Shown here: one piece after another, positions 33,294-42,961 of the stretch
How positions within the stretch are numbered: position 1 is the stretch's first letter
Layout: each line of letters opens with the position of its first letter
Source of the DNA: Clostridia bacterium
Lineage (GTDB): Bacteria > Bacillota > Clostridia > Oscillospirales > Acutalibacteraceae
Assembly (NCBI GenBank): GCA_017537245.1
Contig: JAFYLD010000037.1
Span: 1 to 43,362 of the forward strand
DNA length: 43,362 bases
Direction of reading: 5' to 3'
The notes under the pieces: generated by a model
The model's database searches: none
What the model saw: only the letters and a program-made list of their open reading frames with translations
Told to the model about the DNA's origin: nothing
Made by a program: the position numbers and the translations under genes

Positions 33294-36200
33294 ATGAAAC
33301 GTTTATTTGATATACTAAAAAACGAGTCTGATTATGTGCGACTACTTACGGCAGTGCAAAAGGGCAGTTTGCCGCTTGCCGCTAGTGGGCTTTCAAACGT
33401 TCACAAAGCGCTACTCTCGGCGGCGATAGCAACCCACGCGGGTAAAAAACTTGCTATCGTTACTCCCGACGATCAAACGGCAACGTCGCTAAAGAGCGAC
33501 CTTGAGTCATTTGGGCAAAAATGTTTGCTTTTTGCATCGCGAGACTACAACACCGAACGCGTAACAGGCTACTCAAAAGAATATGAACACGCGCGTGTAG
33601 ATACCCTATCAAGAGTTCTTGATGGGGATTTTGACATGGTCTTAATCACCGTTGACGCTGCGATACAATACACGCTACCGCCCGAAGTTTTAAAGGAAAA
33701 TATTATAAGCGTTGGCTCTACCGATAGTCTTGACGTAACCGAATTTTGTCAAAAATTAGTCGACGCGGGTTACGTGCGCAGCGAACTTTGCGAGGGTGTT
33801 GGTCAGTTTGCGGTGCGTGGCGGTATTATAGACGTTTTTGCAACGGGCAACGACTACCCCGTTAGAATTGAACTTTGGGGCGACGAGGTTGATAGTCTAT
33901 CGTTTTTTGACATAGAAACACAGCGCCGCACCGAAAATATAGATAGCATAAAGATTTACCCAGCAAACGAGCTACCGTTTAATCCTAGCGAATTAGCGGC
34001 AAAGTTAGAGGACTATTTACACAACACCAAAAAGCTAACCGACGATCAAAAGAAATATATAAATGGCGATATCTTGTCGCTTGCTGCGGGACTAACTGTG
34101 TCGCCCGATTTGTATATTCCTTTCTTGTATGAAAAGTGCGCAACTGTTTTTGATTATCTAGATGATTGCGTTAAGGTGGTTTGCGAGTCTGGTAATATAA
34201 ACGAGCGATTAAAAAGTATTCTAACCCTCGAAAAAGAAGATATTTCCGTCTTGCTCGAAAGCGGCAAATTGTGCCCAAAAAGTGCTAAAATGCGACTTAA
34301 TTCTGCAGAGCTTTACGCATGCTTTGAAAAGGCCGTTTATTTTGAAAACTTTCCTCGCACGTCGTATGAAATCGCGCTTAAAGAGTTAATAACTTTTAAT
34401 CTAAAACGATCTACCGCGTGGGGCGGAGATATAGCCGTATTGCAAGAAGATATAGCCTATACAATGCATCTAAAGGGTACTGTAATTATTCTTGCAGGTG
34501 AACAAAAAGCCGCAAAGGTTTTGACAAGTGAACTTTGCGAAAAAGGTATAAACGCGACGTTTCTTGAAAACCCCGACGAAATAAAGCCAGGCGGAGTTTA
34601 CGTAGTTCGCGGCGGTTTGTCAAGCGGATTTGAAGTGCCAATGTGCAAGCTTTGCGTAATAACGCATCGCTATATAGCAAGCGAGGGCAAGCTAATTCGT
34701 CGCAAATATAAAGACGGAAAGCAAATAAACTCGCTCGACGAACTAATCCGCGGCGATTACGTTGTTCATGCGTCGCACGGTATTGGTGTTTTTGATGGTA
34801 TTCATCAAATTAAAAATAGCGGCATTACAAAAGATTATATAAAGATTAAATACGCGGGCAACGACGTACTATACGTGCCTGTTACCCAGCTAGACCTAGT
34901 GTCAAAATATATCGGCGCGGCAGAAGAAAGCGGCGTTAAGCTTAACAAGCTTGGCGGTACCGATTGGCAACGCACACGCGCCAGAGTTAAAAAAGCCGTT
35001 CAAGATATGGCGAAACAACTTACCGCTTTGTATGCAAAAAGAATGGCTACAAAGGGTTACGCTTTTTCGGAAGATGGCGATTTACAACGCGGCTTTGAGG
35101 CGCGTTTTGAATATGAAGAAACCGATGACCAGTTGCGCTCGATCGCCGAGATTAAAGGCGATATGGAACGCGAAGTGCCAATGGATAGATTGCTTTGTGG
35201 CGACGTTGGTTTTGGTAAGACCGAGGTAGCGCTTCGCGCCGCATTTAAGTGTGTAAGCGAGGGTAAACAGTGCGCGCTACTAGTGCCTACCACAATTCTA
35301 GCGCAGCAACACTACAACACCGTGTTGCGCAGATTTGGCGATTTGCCGTTAGAGGTTAGACTGCTTAACCGTTTTGTTTCTAAACGCGAGCAAGATAAGA
35401 CCATAGCGGGACTAAAATCGGGTCGAATCGATATGGTTGTTGGTACTCACAGACTTATCTCAAAAGACGTTACTTTTAAAAATATTGGTCTTGTAATTAT
35501 AGACGAGGAGCAACGCTTTGGCGTGGCGCAAAAGGAAAGACTAAAAGAACTTTACCCGTTTGTAGATATTCTTACTCTTTCCGCAACACCGATTCCACGA
35601 ACGCTAAATATGGCGATGAGTGGACTTCGTGATATGTCTAGCATTGACGAGGCGCCGTCTGACCGACACCCAGTTCAAACCTACGTGTTAGAGCAAAACG
35701 ACGGTGTGCTTATAGACGCTATAAACCGCGAGCTTCGCAGAGGCGGACAGGTGTATTATCTGCATAACCGTGTTGATACTATAACCCGTTGCGCTATGAA
35801 ACTCAAAGAACGTTTGCCTTCGGCTCGCATTGGTATAGCGCACGGTAAAATGAGCGAGGATGAACTAAGCGACGTATGGCAAAAACTGCTCGAACACGAA
35901 ATTGACGTATTGGTTTGTACAACCATTATAGAAACGGGCGTTGACGTGCAAAACGCTAACACGCTAATTATAGAAGACGCCGACCGCATGGGACTATCGC
36001 AACTTCACCAGTTGCGTGGTCGAGTAGGTCGCTCGCCACGACGCGCGTATGCATATTTTTGCTTTAAACGTAATCGCGAGTTAAGTGAAACGGCAACCAA
36101 ACGACTAGAGGCTATTCGTCAGTTTACCGAGTTTGGCTCGGGATTTAAGATTGCTATGCGCGACCTCGAAATTCGCGGAGCAGGTAGCATTTTGGGCGGA

Positions 36201-36722
36201 GAGCAACACGGCAATATGGAGGCAGTAGGCTATGATATGTATCTAAAAATGCTTGCCGATGCCGTAAACGAAGAAAAGGGTATTGAAACACACGAAGAAG
36301 CAAGCTGTGTAATCGACCTTAACATATCAGCTCATATTCCCGAACGTTATATATCTTCGTTGCCGGCGCGTCTTGGCATGTATCGCAGAATTGCCGATAT
36401 AAGTGACGAAGGCGACGTTGCTGACGTTGTTGACGAATTTTGTGACAGATTTGGCGAACCGCCACGCGCAGTTATGGGGCTTATCGAAATTTCGCTTTTG
36501 CGCAGCAAGGCGACCGCCGCCGGCGTTACCGAGATTACGGGAACGGCTACTACCGTCATATTGCATACGCAAAAAATAGATATGGAAATAGCGGCAAAAC
36601 TAGCCGATGAGTTTAAATCTGCTTTTACTTTATCGACTAGCGGCGATCCGGCATATCTAATAAGGTTGTCGCAGAATTTAAAAGTTACCGATATAGTGTC
36701 TCGTCTTTCAAAGATTTTGTAA
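33294..36722 (+). CDS. mfd: Transcription-repair coupling factor Mfd
   Basis: Pushes stalled RNA polymerase off damaged DNA and recruits UvrA. The 1142-aa protein has the usual order: a UvrB-like N-terminal region (about residues 1-330), the CarD-like RNA-polymerase-interacting domain (about 475-550, with GDYVVHASHGIGVFDGI), and the RecG-like translocase with Walker A GDVGFGKTE (near residue 637), the DEEQRFG motif (near residue 740), SATPIPRTLNMA and the QLRGRVGRS motif. The C-terminal TRCF domain follows, including the RGAGSILGGEQHG region. It has no clear ribosome binding site and starts 7 bases after pth, so it probably depends on coupling with pth. Confidence 0.97.
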   Translation: MKRLFDILKNESDYVRLLTAVQKGSLPLAASGLSNVHKALLSAAIATHAGKKLAIVTPDDQTATSLKSDLESFGQKCLLFASRDYNTERVTGYSKEYEHARVDTLSRVLDGDFDMVLITVDAAIQYTLPPEVLKENIISVGSTDSLDVTEFCQKLVDAGYVRSELCEGVGQFAVRGGIIDVFATGNDYPVRIELWGDEVDSLSFFDIETQRRTENIDSIKIYPANELPFNPSELAAKLEDYLHNTKKLTDDQKKYINGDILSLAAGLTVSPDLYIPFLYEKCATVFDYLDDCVKVVCESGNINERLKSILTLEKEDISVLLESGKLCPKSAKMRLNSAELYACFEKAVYFENFPRTSYEIALKELITFNLKRSTAWGGDIAVLQEDIAYTMHLKGTVIILAGEQKAAKVLTSELCEKGINATFLENPDEIKPGGVYVVRGGLSSGFEVPMCKLCVITHRYIASEGKLIRRKYKDGKQINSLDELIRGDYVVHASHGIGVFDGIHQIKNSGITKDYIKIKYAGNDVLYVPVTQLDLVSKYIGAAEESGVKLNKLGGTDWQRTRARVKKAVQDMAKQLTALYAKRMATKGYAFSEDGDLQRGFEARFEYEETDDQLRSIAEIKGDMEREVPMDRLLCGDVGFGKTEVALRAAFKCVSEGKQCALLVPTTILAQQHYNTVLRRFGDLPLEVRLLNRFVSKREQDKTIAGLKSGRIDMVVGTHRLISKDVTFKNIGLVIIDEEQRFGVAQKERLKELYPFVDILTLSATPIPRTLNMAMSGLRDMSSIDEAPSDRHPVQTYVLEQNDGVLIDAINRELRRGGQVYYLHNRVDTITRCAMKLKERLPSARIGIAHGKMSEDELSDVWQKLLEHEIDVLVCTTIIETGVDVQNANTLIIEDADRMGLSQLHQLRGRVGRSPRRAYAYFCFKRNRELSETATKRLEAIRQFTEFGSGFKIAMRDLEIRGAGSILGGEQHGNMEAVGYDMYLKMLADAVNEEKGIETHEEASCVIDLNISAHIPERYISSLPARLGMYRRIADISDEGDVADVVDEFCDRFGEPPRAVMGLIEISLLRSKATAAGVTEITGTATTVILHTQKIDMEIAAKLADEFKSAFTLSTSGDPAYLIRLSQNLKVTDIVSRLSKIL

Positions 36723-36739
36723 TCATTTACAATTTGTTA

Positions 36740-36768
36740 TAGACTTTTTTAAAGTTTTGGTATATAAT
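36740..36768 (+). promoter_or_regulatory. Promoter for the PrsA-like lipoprotein gene
   Basis: -35 TAGACT (36740-36745), 17-base spacer, -10 TATAAT (36763-36768). It lies before the ATG at 36802 and contains the longer open frame from 36757, which is therefore not the start. Confidence 0.55.
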
Positions 36769-36801
36769 TGTTTTAATATTGAACTCAAGGAGAATTTTAA
36801 A

Positions 36802-37893
36802 ATGAAAGTTTTAAAAAGTATTTTTGCTTTAGCGCTTTGCTTAGCGCTTAGCGTGACTTGTCTTGTTGGTTGTCACGAGAAAGGTGAAATCGCTGTAACT
36901 ATCGGTGATATTGAATTTACTGCTGGCTATTATGCTTGTGTGCTTGTTCAGTCTGACGACGCAGCACGTACAAAGGTAGAAGAAGCATTGTCAAAAGACA
37001 GTTCATTGTCTGGCGAAATTGATTATTACAGCCAAAAGATAGAAAACAAGGATTATGAAACATGGGTAAGAGAAAACGCTCTTAACACCCTAAAAGATAT
37101 CGCCGCTGTAAAAACACTTTGCAAAAAAGCTAATTTTGATTTAGATGACGAAGCAAAGTCTTTAGCAGATTCAGAGGCTGATTATTATTGGTATTCATAC
37201 GGTCTTTCTGCTATTTATGAGCCAAACGGCGTAAGCGAACAGACTTATAGAGAATATACCTATGACAAATATCTCATAAACGAGTATTTTGAATTTGTAT
37301 ATGGTAAGGGCGGCGAAAAAGAAATCGCAGCTGACAAGATTTCAAAACAGCTTACCGATAACTATGTGCTTGTAAATAAGCTTGAAGTTAGCTTTACCGA
37401 CCTTAAGGACGATGCCAAGGCTGACAAGAAAGAGTTGTTTGCAAAGTTTGAAAAAGAACTTAAAGAAGGCACAAAGACGTTTGAACAGGTTTACTTAGAG
37501 TATAACGAAATCAAGCAAGAAGACCACAAGCACGAAGAAGCTGAAGAAGGCGAAACTTTACCACAAGATCAGCACGCAACTATACTTGGCAAAGACGAAG
37601 AAAGCTACTATTATTCAAAGCACTTTGAAACAGCAAGCAAGATGACCGTTGGTGAAGTAAAGGTTATCACACTTGAAGAAGATGCAGGTTTGGTTCTTTT
37701 GGTAAAGAAGGATATTTCTGCTGATCCATACTATCTTGAAACACTTGATCTGATGCTAAGAGATGAGCTCGAAGGTGAAAACCATAGCAAAGCAATGACT
37801 GAATATGGCAAGTCACTCGAGTGCACAGTAAATGATTTCTCAATAGAACAGTTCGAAATCGAAGAAATTTACTATCCAGAATCAACATACTAA
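36802..37893 (+). CDS. PrsA-like lipoprotein (parvulin-type foldase relative)
   Basis: A 363-aa exported lipoprotein, probably helping proteins fold outside the membrane. The signal peptide ends in the lipobox LVGC, with Cys24 as the lipidated residue. A helical SurA_N-like region follows (about residues 35-200). A PpiC-like region (about 205-330) has the sequence pattern of the family (a conserved opening at LVNKLEVSF, MTVGEVKVITLEEDAGLVLLVKK near its end). It is interrupted by a His- and Glu-rich insertion (QEDHKHEEAEEGETLPQDQH). Position after pth-mfd is the common Firmicute place for such foldases. The start is ATG 36802, with AAGGAGA 8 bases away. The call as PrsA-like rests on layout and context; catalytic activity is uncertain. 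Confidence 0.75.
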   Translation: MKVLKSIFALALCLALSVTCLVGCHEKGEIAVTIGDIEFTAGYYACVLVQSDDAARTKVEEALSKDSSLSGEIDYYSQKIENKDYETWVRENALNTLKDIAAVKTLCKKANFDLDDEAKSLADSEADYYWYSYGLSAIYEPNGVSEQTYREYTYDKYLINEYFEFVYGKGGEKEIAADKISKQLTDNYVLVNKLEVSFTDLKDDAKADKKELFAKFEKELKEGTKTFEQVYLEYNEIKQEDHKHEEAEEGETLPQDQHATILGKDEESYYYSKHFETASKMTVGEVKVITLEEDAGLVLLVKKDISADPYYLETLDLMLRDELEGENHSKAMTEYGKSLECTVNDFSIEQFEIEEIYYPESTY

Positions 37894-37901
37894 TAAAAAA
37901 T

Positions 37902-37933
37902 AAAAGTCACTGCCAATTGGCAGTGACTTTTTT
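37902..37933. terminator. Bidirectional terminator between PrsA-like and GH78 genes
   Basis: A perfect palindrome, AAAAGTCACTGCCA with its complement around a central AATT (37902-37931), followed by T-runs on both strands. It lies between convergent stop codons at 37893 and 37942. Confidence 0.88.
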
Positions 37934-37941
37934 GTTTTGCG

Positions 37942-40188
37942 TTAGTTTTTAACAAGTGTATATTCTCCGCTGGCTAGAGTTTTTTTTCTTTCGCCGTCAG
38001 CAAAAACATAACCGTTTTGTGGCGCGATAACGCCGTTCATTTCGTTTGGTACGTTAACGCTTAAAACAACCTTACCGTCTTTTTTAACCCAAGAACACTC
38101 TATTCTACCCATTGTGCTATCGTAATAGGCGGACACGTCGTTAAGCGCATCTACAACGTGTGGCTTAACGTCAACGCGGCCTAGGTCGGTAGCGTTAGGA
38201 TTATAGTCGATGCCTACAAGCACCTTTACAAACCATGCGGTAATATCGCCCCAGAAGTGATGGTTTAGCGATTCCATCGGCTCGCGGGTGAATTTCTCCC
38301 AAAGGGTGTTAAGTCCAAGTTCGATTAGATAACCATAAGATGGGAAATCAGGGCGGGTTATCATATTTAGCGCGAGGTCAGCGTAACCAAAGTCTGACAA
38401 CACGTGGAATATTATTCTAGCGCCCAAAACGCCAACGTCCATGTGACCGTCGGTAGCGTCTATAAGCTCTAGTAGTTTTGCAACAGCCTTTTCTTCTTCG
38501 CTGGTTTCAAATAATTTGTAGTAAATCGCCATGGCCTGACTTGATTGGCACTCGCCGTTTACCGTCATTGTGTCAAAGTCGATAAGATTATCGCGGAACG
38601 CCTTGCGATAAGCCGCGGCAATACTGCGCGCAAAATCCGCCTGCGGTTTCATATCTACCGCGTCAAACAGTACTGCCATTTTGTCAGCGATGTCGATTGC
38701 CATAAGCGTATCGGTAACAATCAAGGGAGCGGTTGGTCGTGTGTATCGCTCACCAACGTGACACCAGTCACCTAGACCAATTGCCAAAAGTCCGTTTTCA
38801 TCGTTTCTAGTGGTGAGATAGTGCAAATATTTTACAAACGCAGGAGCGCATTCTTTAATTATTTGCTTGTCGCCACGATATTTGTAACAAAAATATGGAA
38901 CGATAGCTAAAACGCTATCCCAAGCAGGACCGTTACCCCATCTAAAGCCCCAGCCACTTGTTGGTACAATACCGGGTAGCGCGCCAACGTCGTTTTGCGC
39001 TTTGCAAACGTTGCGCATCCACTCGCGAAGGCTTGTGCTAGCGTCGAATTTAAGAAGCATTTGCTCGGTAGAGAGCGCTGCGTCGGCGGTCCAACCATTC
39101 TTTTCACGTTGAGGACAGTCGGTGATAAAGTAGTAGAAGTTAGCAAGGTCGCTACGTATAGTCATATCTTGCAAAGCGGTAAGGGTTTTATCGCTTGTGC
39201 TAAAGCCGCCGCAAGACTTAAGATTAGAGTTCATTACAAGGTACGTAAGTAAATCGTCAGTAGCCTGGTTATCGGTAATACCGGTCACCATTACGTACTG
39301 AAAACCGTGGTAGGTAAATGACGGAGTATAGGTTTCAAGACCTTCGCCCTTACACGTGTAAATATCGCGATGGATATTGTCCTTGTCAAAATCCCAGTGA
39401 ATACCATTTTCGTTTTTAGGGAACCAAAGATATTCTACGTCTAGCTTGCCGTCTATGATAAGCTCGCCGTAACGCATATTAACAACTTGACCTTTTGCTC
39501 CATTTATAGAAAGCCTGCAAACACCTGCGCAGTTTTCGCCAAAATCGTAAAGATAACCGTCGTCAAGTTTTGTAACGGACTTAGGTTTTATTTCACGTTG
39601 CACGGTAATTGGCTCTGCCTCGCAAAGACGAATTTCTCCACGAGGGGAAGAGGCAGCTAACGCATTGTTCCAATTACTATCGTCAAAACCTACGGTATTC
39701 CAGCCGTCAAGCTCAAGGTTTGCGTCATAGTGCTCACCGTAACGATAATCGTCAAACGTAATAGGTGAAGGAGCGGTTTTAAAGCTCTCGTCACTCTCGA
39801 TTATAACGTCGCCGCAAACAAGATTTAAAGCAAAGCTTGGAGCAGAGCGGAATACCGCCTTGTCAAACTCCCAAACCCAACCGGCAGAGCAGTTTACAAA
39901 TCCGTTGCCGAGCATTACGCCGATAACGTTTTCGCCCTTGTTAAGATTTACTGTGTATTGGTCAAAGTAAACCATATCGTCAGGGTTGCTTATATATGGT
40001 GCAAGAGCGCCTTTAGTAACGTCCTCACCGTTTATAAAGAGTTTATAAAAACCGCAGGAGCCGATTTTTATTTGCGCTTCTGCGGTTTCGTTTACGGTGA
40101 AAACTTTCCTGAAATATGGAGCCGCAATAAACTTTTCGGGTGTGTTAAACTCGTTTGTGGCTTTAATAAAACATTTAGGAAAATTCAT
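37942..40188 (-). CDS. GH78 family alpha-L-rhamnosidase
   Basis: Removes terminal L-rhamnose from plant glycosides or polysaccharides. N-terminal beta-sandwich regions (about residues 1-300, including YFRKVF...GSCGFYKLFINGEDV and the LGNGF segment) precede the (alpha/alpha)6 barrel. The barrel has the GH78 signature FITDCPQREKNGWTADAALS with the catalytic acidic residues, then WGFRWGNGPAWDSVLAIVPYF, LGDWCHVG and FWGDITAWFVKV. A C-terminal beta-sandwich follows. At 748 aa it is at the short end for GH78 and has no signal peptide, so it acts on imported substrates. The start is ATG 40188, behind AAGGTG; a GTG nine bases upstream overlaps that site. Last gene of the nagB operon. Confidence 0.92.
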   Translation of the reverse strand: MNFPKCFIKATNEFNTPEKFIAAPYFRKVFTVNETAEAQIKIGSCGFYKLFINGEDVTKGALAPYISNPDDMVYFDQYTVNLNKGENVIGVMLGNGFVNCSAGWVWEFDKAVFRSAPSFALNLVCGDVIIESDESFKTAPSPITFDDYRYGEHYDANLELDGWNTVGFDDSNWNNALAASSPRGEIRLCEAEPITVQREIKPKSVTKLDDGYLYDFGENCAGVCRLSINGAKGQVVNMRYGELIIDGKLDVEYLWFPKNENGIHWDFDKDNIHRDIYTCKGEGLETYTPSFTYHGFQYVMVTGITDNQATDDLLTYLVMNSNLKSCGGFSTSDKTLTALQDMTIRSDLANFYYFITDCPQREKNGWTADAALSTEQMLLKFDASTSLREWMRNVCKAQNDVGALPGIVPTSGWGFRWGNGPAWDSVLAIVPYFCYKYRGDKQIIKECAPAFVKYLHYLTTRNDENGLLAIGLGDWCHVGERYTRPTAPLIVTDTLMAIDIADKMAVLFDAVDMKPQADFARSIAAAYRKAFRDNLIDFDTMTVNGECQSSQAMAIYYKLFETSEEEKAVAKLLELIDATDGHMDVGVLGARIIFHVLSDFGYADLALNMITRPDFPSYGYLIELGLNTLWEKFTREPMESLNHHFWGDITAWFVKVLVGIDYNPNATDLGRVDVKPHVVDALNDVSAYYDSTMGRIECSWVKKDGKVVLSVNVPNEMNGVIAPQNGYVFADGERKKTLASGEYTLVKN

Positions 40189-40209
40189 AATGTACACCTT
40201 GTATTTAAT

Positions 40210-41058
40210 TTATAAAATCTCGAAAGAATGAATACGGTAGAATTGACCGCCTTTTTCGATTTTTTCGATACCTTCTTTTTGGCTAAATTGCTTGTTTGTG
40301 TTGATAGGGTCGGTAATACCGCACCAAGGCTCAATACAAATAAACGGAGCGCCGGGTACTGTCCAAATAAGAAGGAATGGGAACTCTTCGAAATCAACCT
40401 TAATTTTTTGGTCGGTGGTCTTGTTGCGCAAGATTACACCGCGTGAATTAAGATTTTTGAAGATAAGACAATCGTTATCAAAAAGTGAATTGTCAAGCTG
40501 TAAAGTATCGGTATTGGCACCGTAACTCTTTGTATCAAAAGAAAGGAGCGGACCATCAAGCTGATATGCGTCTAAATTCTCTTTTTTGTCAAATATGATT
40601 TCGTAGTTTTCAATACCTTCCGGGCAGTGGTACGCTTCGTGAGCGCCTACCGAGAAATACATATCGCCATCAGTAAGATTGCGAATGTTGTATTCAACGT
40701 TTACCTTTTTGCCAACGAGGGTATAAATAATACGGAATTCATACCGGAATGGGTAATTGTCTTGTGGACAGTTGTCACTGCTTAGCAAAAACGTTGCTGT
40801 GTTGCCGTCTACTGTTTCTACGTCAAAGGTTGCTCTTCGGGCAAAACCGTGTTTTTGTAATTTATAGGTCTTGCCTTCGTAGATAAATTCATCGTCTTTT
40901 AGTCCGCTGCAAATAGGAAAAAGCACGGGAGAAGAGCCTGTCCAAAACTTAGGGTCGCCATACCAAATGTGTTCTCGGCCTTCGTATTTTAGACTTTTAA
41001 GCTCGGCGCCAACTTCGCTAAAAGTAGCGGTTAAAAATTCGTTAGAAATTGTAATCAT
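40210..41058 (-). CDS. Aldose 1-epimerase family protein (GalM/LacX type)
   Basis: Interconverts alpha and beta anomers of hexoses, or a related sugar, in the cytoplasm. The 282-aa protein has the galactose-mutarotase beta-sandwich signs: the leading GAELKSLKYEGREHIWYGDPKFW, FPICSGLKDDEF, the conserved KHGFARRATF with the active-site His (about residue 78), VGAHEAYHCPEG with a second His (near residue 160) and CIEPWCGITDP with the Glu near residue 250. It lies 11 bases after the kinase gene and 21 bases before the rhamnosidase gene on the same strand, so it belongs to the operon. The exact sugar is unknown; LacX-like proteins are less well studied than GalM. Confidence 0.88.
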   Translation of the reverse strand: MITISNEFLTATFSEVGAELKSLKYEGREHIWYGDPKFWTGSSPVLFPICSGLKDDEFIYEGKTYKLQKHGFARRATFDVETVDGNTATFLLSSDNCPQDNYPFRYEFRIIYTLVGKKVNVEYNIRNLTDGDMYFSVGAHEAYHCPEGIENYEIIFDKKENLDAYQLDGPLLSFDTKSYGANTDTLQLDNSLFDNDCLIFKNLNSRGVILRNKTTDQKIKVDFEEFPFLLIWTVPGAPFICIEPWCGITDPINTNKQFSQKEGIEKIEKGGQFYRIHSFEIL

Positions 41059-41069
41059 AGCGTTAATCC

Positions 41070-42155
41070 TTAGTTGATTGCGTTTACAATCGCACGAAGC
41101 TCTGCTTCTTTCTCTTCCATATCAGCAACAAGCTTAAACTGTGTGCGGCAACGGTCGAGGTTGTGATTTTCTCTGTGAATCTTGAAGTAAACGTCACCGT
41201 TTAGATAGTCGGCAAGGAAACGAACGCCACACTCAAGAGTCATAAGGTACGCGCCTGTTACGAGAGAATCTTTTTCAGCAGGGGTAAGGAACTTGTTTGC
41301 GGTTGAAAGATAACCCTTTGCAAATACTTCAAACAAATGTGTGCTAACCGAAATCTTAGAAAGGTCGGTTTCGTCCTCTGCGCCTGTTGATGCGCCAAAA
41401 CGAATGCTATCGCCAAAGTCGTAAGCTGCAGCGCCTGGCATAATGGTATCAAGGTCGATAACGCACTTTGCCTTGCCGGTTGCATCGTCGATAAGAATGT
41501 TGTTAAGCTTTGTATCGTTGTGTGTTACACGATAAGGAATTTCGCCGCTTTCAAGCTTAGAAGTAATAGCGTTTGCCTTGCACTCACGAGCGAGAACAAA
41601 GTCAATTTCTGCCTGAACGTCTTTTGCTCTGCCAACCTTGTCTTCTGCCAATGCCTTTTTAAAATCAGCAAAACGGCTTGGAGTGTTGTGGAAGTTAACG
41701 ATTGTTTCGTGCAACTTTTCTGCAGGATATTCAGCAAGCAACTGTTGGAATTCGCCAAATGCTAGACCACAGGTGTAAAAATCGTTATCGTTTTCGATTT
41801 TATCATAAGCGGTAGCGTTTTCGATGAATTTGTATACTCGCCAGTAGTTGCCAAACTCGTCAAGAAGAAAACTATTGCCGTCAAGGGTAGGGATAACGGT
41901 AAGTGTGCCGTCTTCGTCAACCTTGTCGCTTAAGAACTTTGTAACGCCAACAACGTTTTCCATAAGTTCATCAGGCTTTTTGAAAACGTAGTTGTTAATT
42001 TTTTGAAGAAGATTTTTTGTCTCTACGCCGTTAGCGTCTTTATGTATAGCAAGCCATGTAGAGTTGATATGGCCGCTACCGTATGGCTCAATGCTAACGA
42101 TTTCGTCGGTGTTAAACTGTTTTGCCGCAAGTATTGCAATTTCTCTATCAGTCAT
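41070..42155 (-). CDS. Aminoglycoside-phosphotransferase-fold sugar kinase, N-acetylhexosamine 1-kinase-like
   Basis: A 361-aa kinase with the APH/choline-kinase fold. The nucleotide-binding N-lobe starts with EPYGSGHINSTWLA (about residues 23-36). The catalytic loop is THNDTKLNNILID (about residues 209-221), with Asp212 as likely base, and the metal-binding CVIDLDTIMPG follows near 228-238. It resembles Bifidobacterium NahK, which phosphorylates GlcNAc or GalNAc at C1 after cleavage of lacto-N-biose or galacto-N-biose. Its place between nagB and a mutarotase supports an amino-sugar substrate. No lacto-N-biose phosphorylase is present in the window, so this assignment is by similarity and context. 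It is 20 bases after nagB with GAGGTAT upstream. Confidence 0.8.
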   Translation of the reverse strand: MTDREIAILAAKQFNTDEIVSIEPYGSGHINSTWLAIHKDANGVETKNLLQKINNYVFKKPDELMENVVGVTKFLSDKVDEDGTLTVIPTLDGNSFLLDEFGNYWRVYKFIENATAYDKIENDNDFYTCGLAFGEFQQLLAEYPAEKLHETIVNFHNTPSRFADFKKALAEDKVGRAKDVQAEIDFVLARECKANAITSKLESGEIPYRVTHNDTKLNNILIDDATGKAKCVIDLDTIMPGAAAYDFGDSIRFGASTGAEDETDLSKISVSTHLFEVFAKGYLSTANKFLTPAEKDSLVTGAYLMTLECGVRFLADYLNGDVYFKIHRENHNLDRCRTQFKLVADMEEKEAELRAIVNAIN

Positions 42156-42175
42156 TTTAAATACCTCTTTATAAA

Positions 42176-42886
42176 TTAGTTTTCACTGTAAATTACAGTA
42201 ACGTCTGGGTGAAGCTGGAGAATTGATGCAGGAACAAGTGGAGTAATAGGACCAAAGAAAGCCTTTTCAAGAATTTCTTTCTTGTTAGCGCCGTTAGCAA
42301 CAAGAAGAACCTTTTTAGCGTTCATAATAGCGCCCATACCCATTGTGATAGCCTTCTTTGGAACGTCGTCAATTGACTCAAAGAAACGAGCGTTTGCTTC
42401 AATTGTTGATTCGTGAAGGTCAACAACGTGTGTTTCTTTTGTGAAAACGTCTGCAGGCTCGTTAAAGCCGATGTGACCGTCAAGACCAATACCTAAAAGC
42501 TGAAGGTCAATGCCGCCAAGGTCAGCAATGTGCTTGTCGTAAGCAGCGCCTTCTGCAGCGAGGTCGCCTGAAATACCACTTGGAACAGCAGTCTTTGCTT
42601 TGTCAATATTTACGTGATCGAAAAGGTTGGTGTTCATAAAGTAGCGATAGCTCTGATCGTGATCGCCGTTAAGACCAACGTATTCGTCAAGGTTTACAGA
42701 AGTAACGGTAGAAAAATCAAGTTCGCCTGCATTGCACTTTTTGATAAGTTCTTTGTAAGTGCCAACAGGTGAAGAACCGGTTGCAAGACCGAGAACGCAG
42801 TTAGGCTTCATAATGATTTGTGAAGCGATAATGTTAGCGGCCTTTACGCTTAATTCGTCATAGCTTTTTACTGTGATAAAATTCAT
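42176..42886 (-). CDS. nagB: Glucosamine-6-phosphate deaminase
   Basis: Converts glucosamine 6-phosphate to fructose 6-phosphate and ammonia, sending amino sugars into glycolysis. The 236-aa protein has the NagB signatures LGLATGSSPVGTY (about residues 34-46), VNLDEYVGL (about 65-73), HDQSYRYFMNTNLF and LGIGLDGHIGFNEPAD (about 131-146) with the catalytic Asp and His region, plus the closing AITMGMGAIMNAK. The start was placed at ATG 42886, because GGAGGA sits 7 bases before it. The TTG at 42901 is part of that ribosome binding site. First gene of the minus-strand operon nagB-kinase-epimerase-rhamnosidase, read from the promoter at 42962-42990. Confidence 0.96.
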   Translation of the reverse strand: MNFITVKSYDELSVKAANIIASQIIMKPNCVLGLATGSSPVGTYKELIKKCNAGELDFSTVTSVNLDEYVGLNGDHDQSYRYFMNTNLFDHVNIDKAKTAVPSGISGDLAAEGAAYDKHIADLGGIDLQLLGIGLDGHIGFNEPADVFTKETHVVDLHESTIEANARFFESIDDVPKKAITMGMGAIMNAKKVLLVANGANKKEILEKAFFGPITPLVPASILQLHPDVTVIYSEN

Positions 42887-42961
42887 AACTAATTCCTCCA
42901 AAAAAAGAATTTATTTGTCTTTAGCTTGATGCAAACGCACCATATCTATTTTAACATATAT

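Noticed and set aside
42925-42950. A cre-like catabolite repression site (TGCAAACG) in the nagB leader
   Set aside because: Only the left half matches the consensus; the right half CACCAT does not, so the match is too weak to call.
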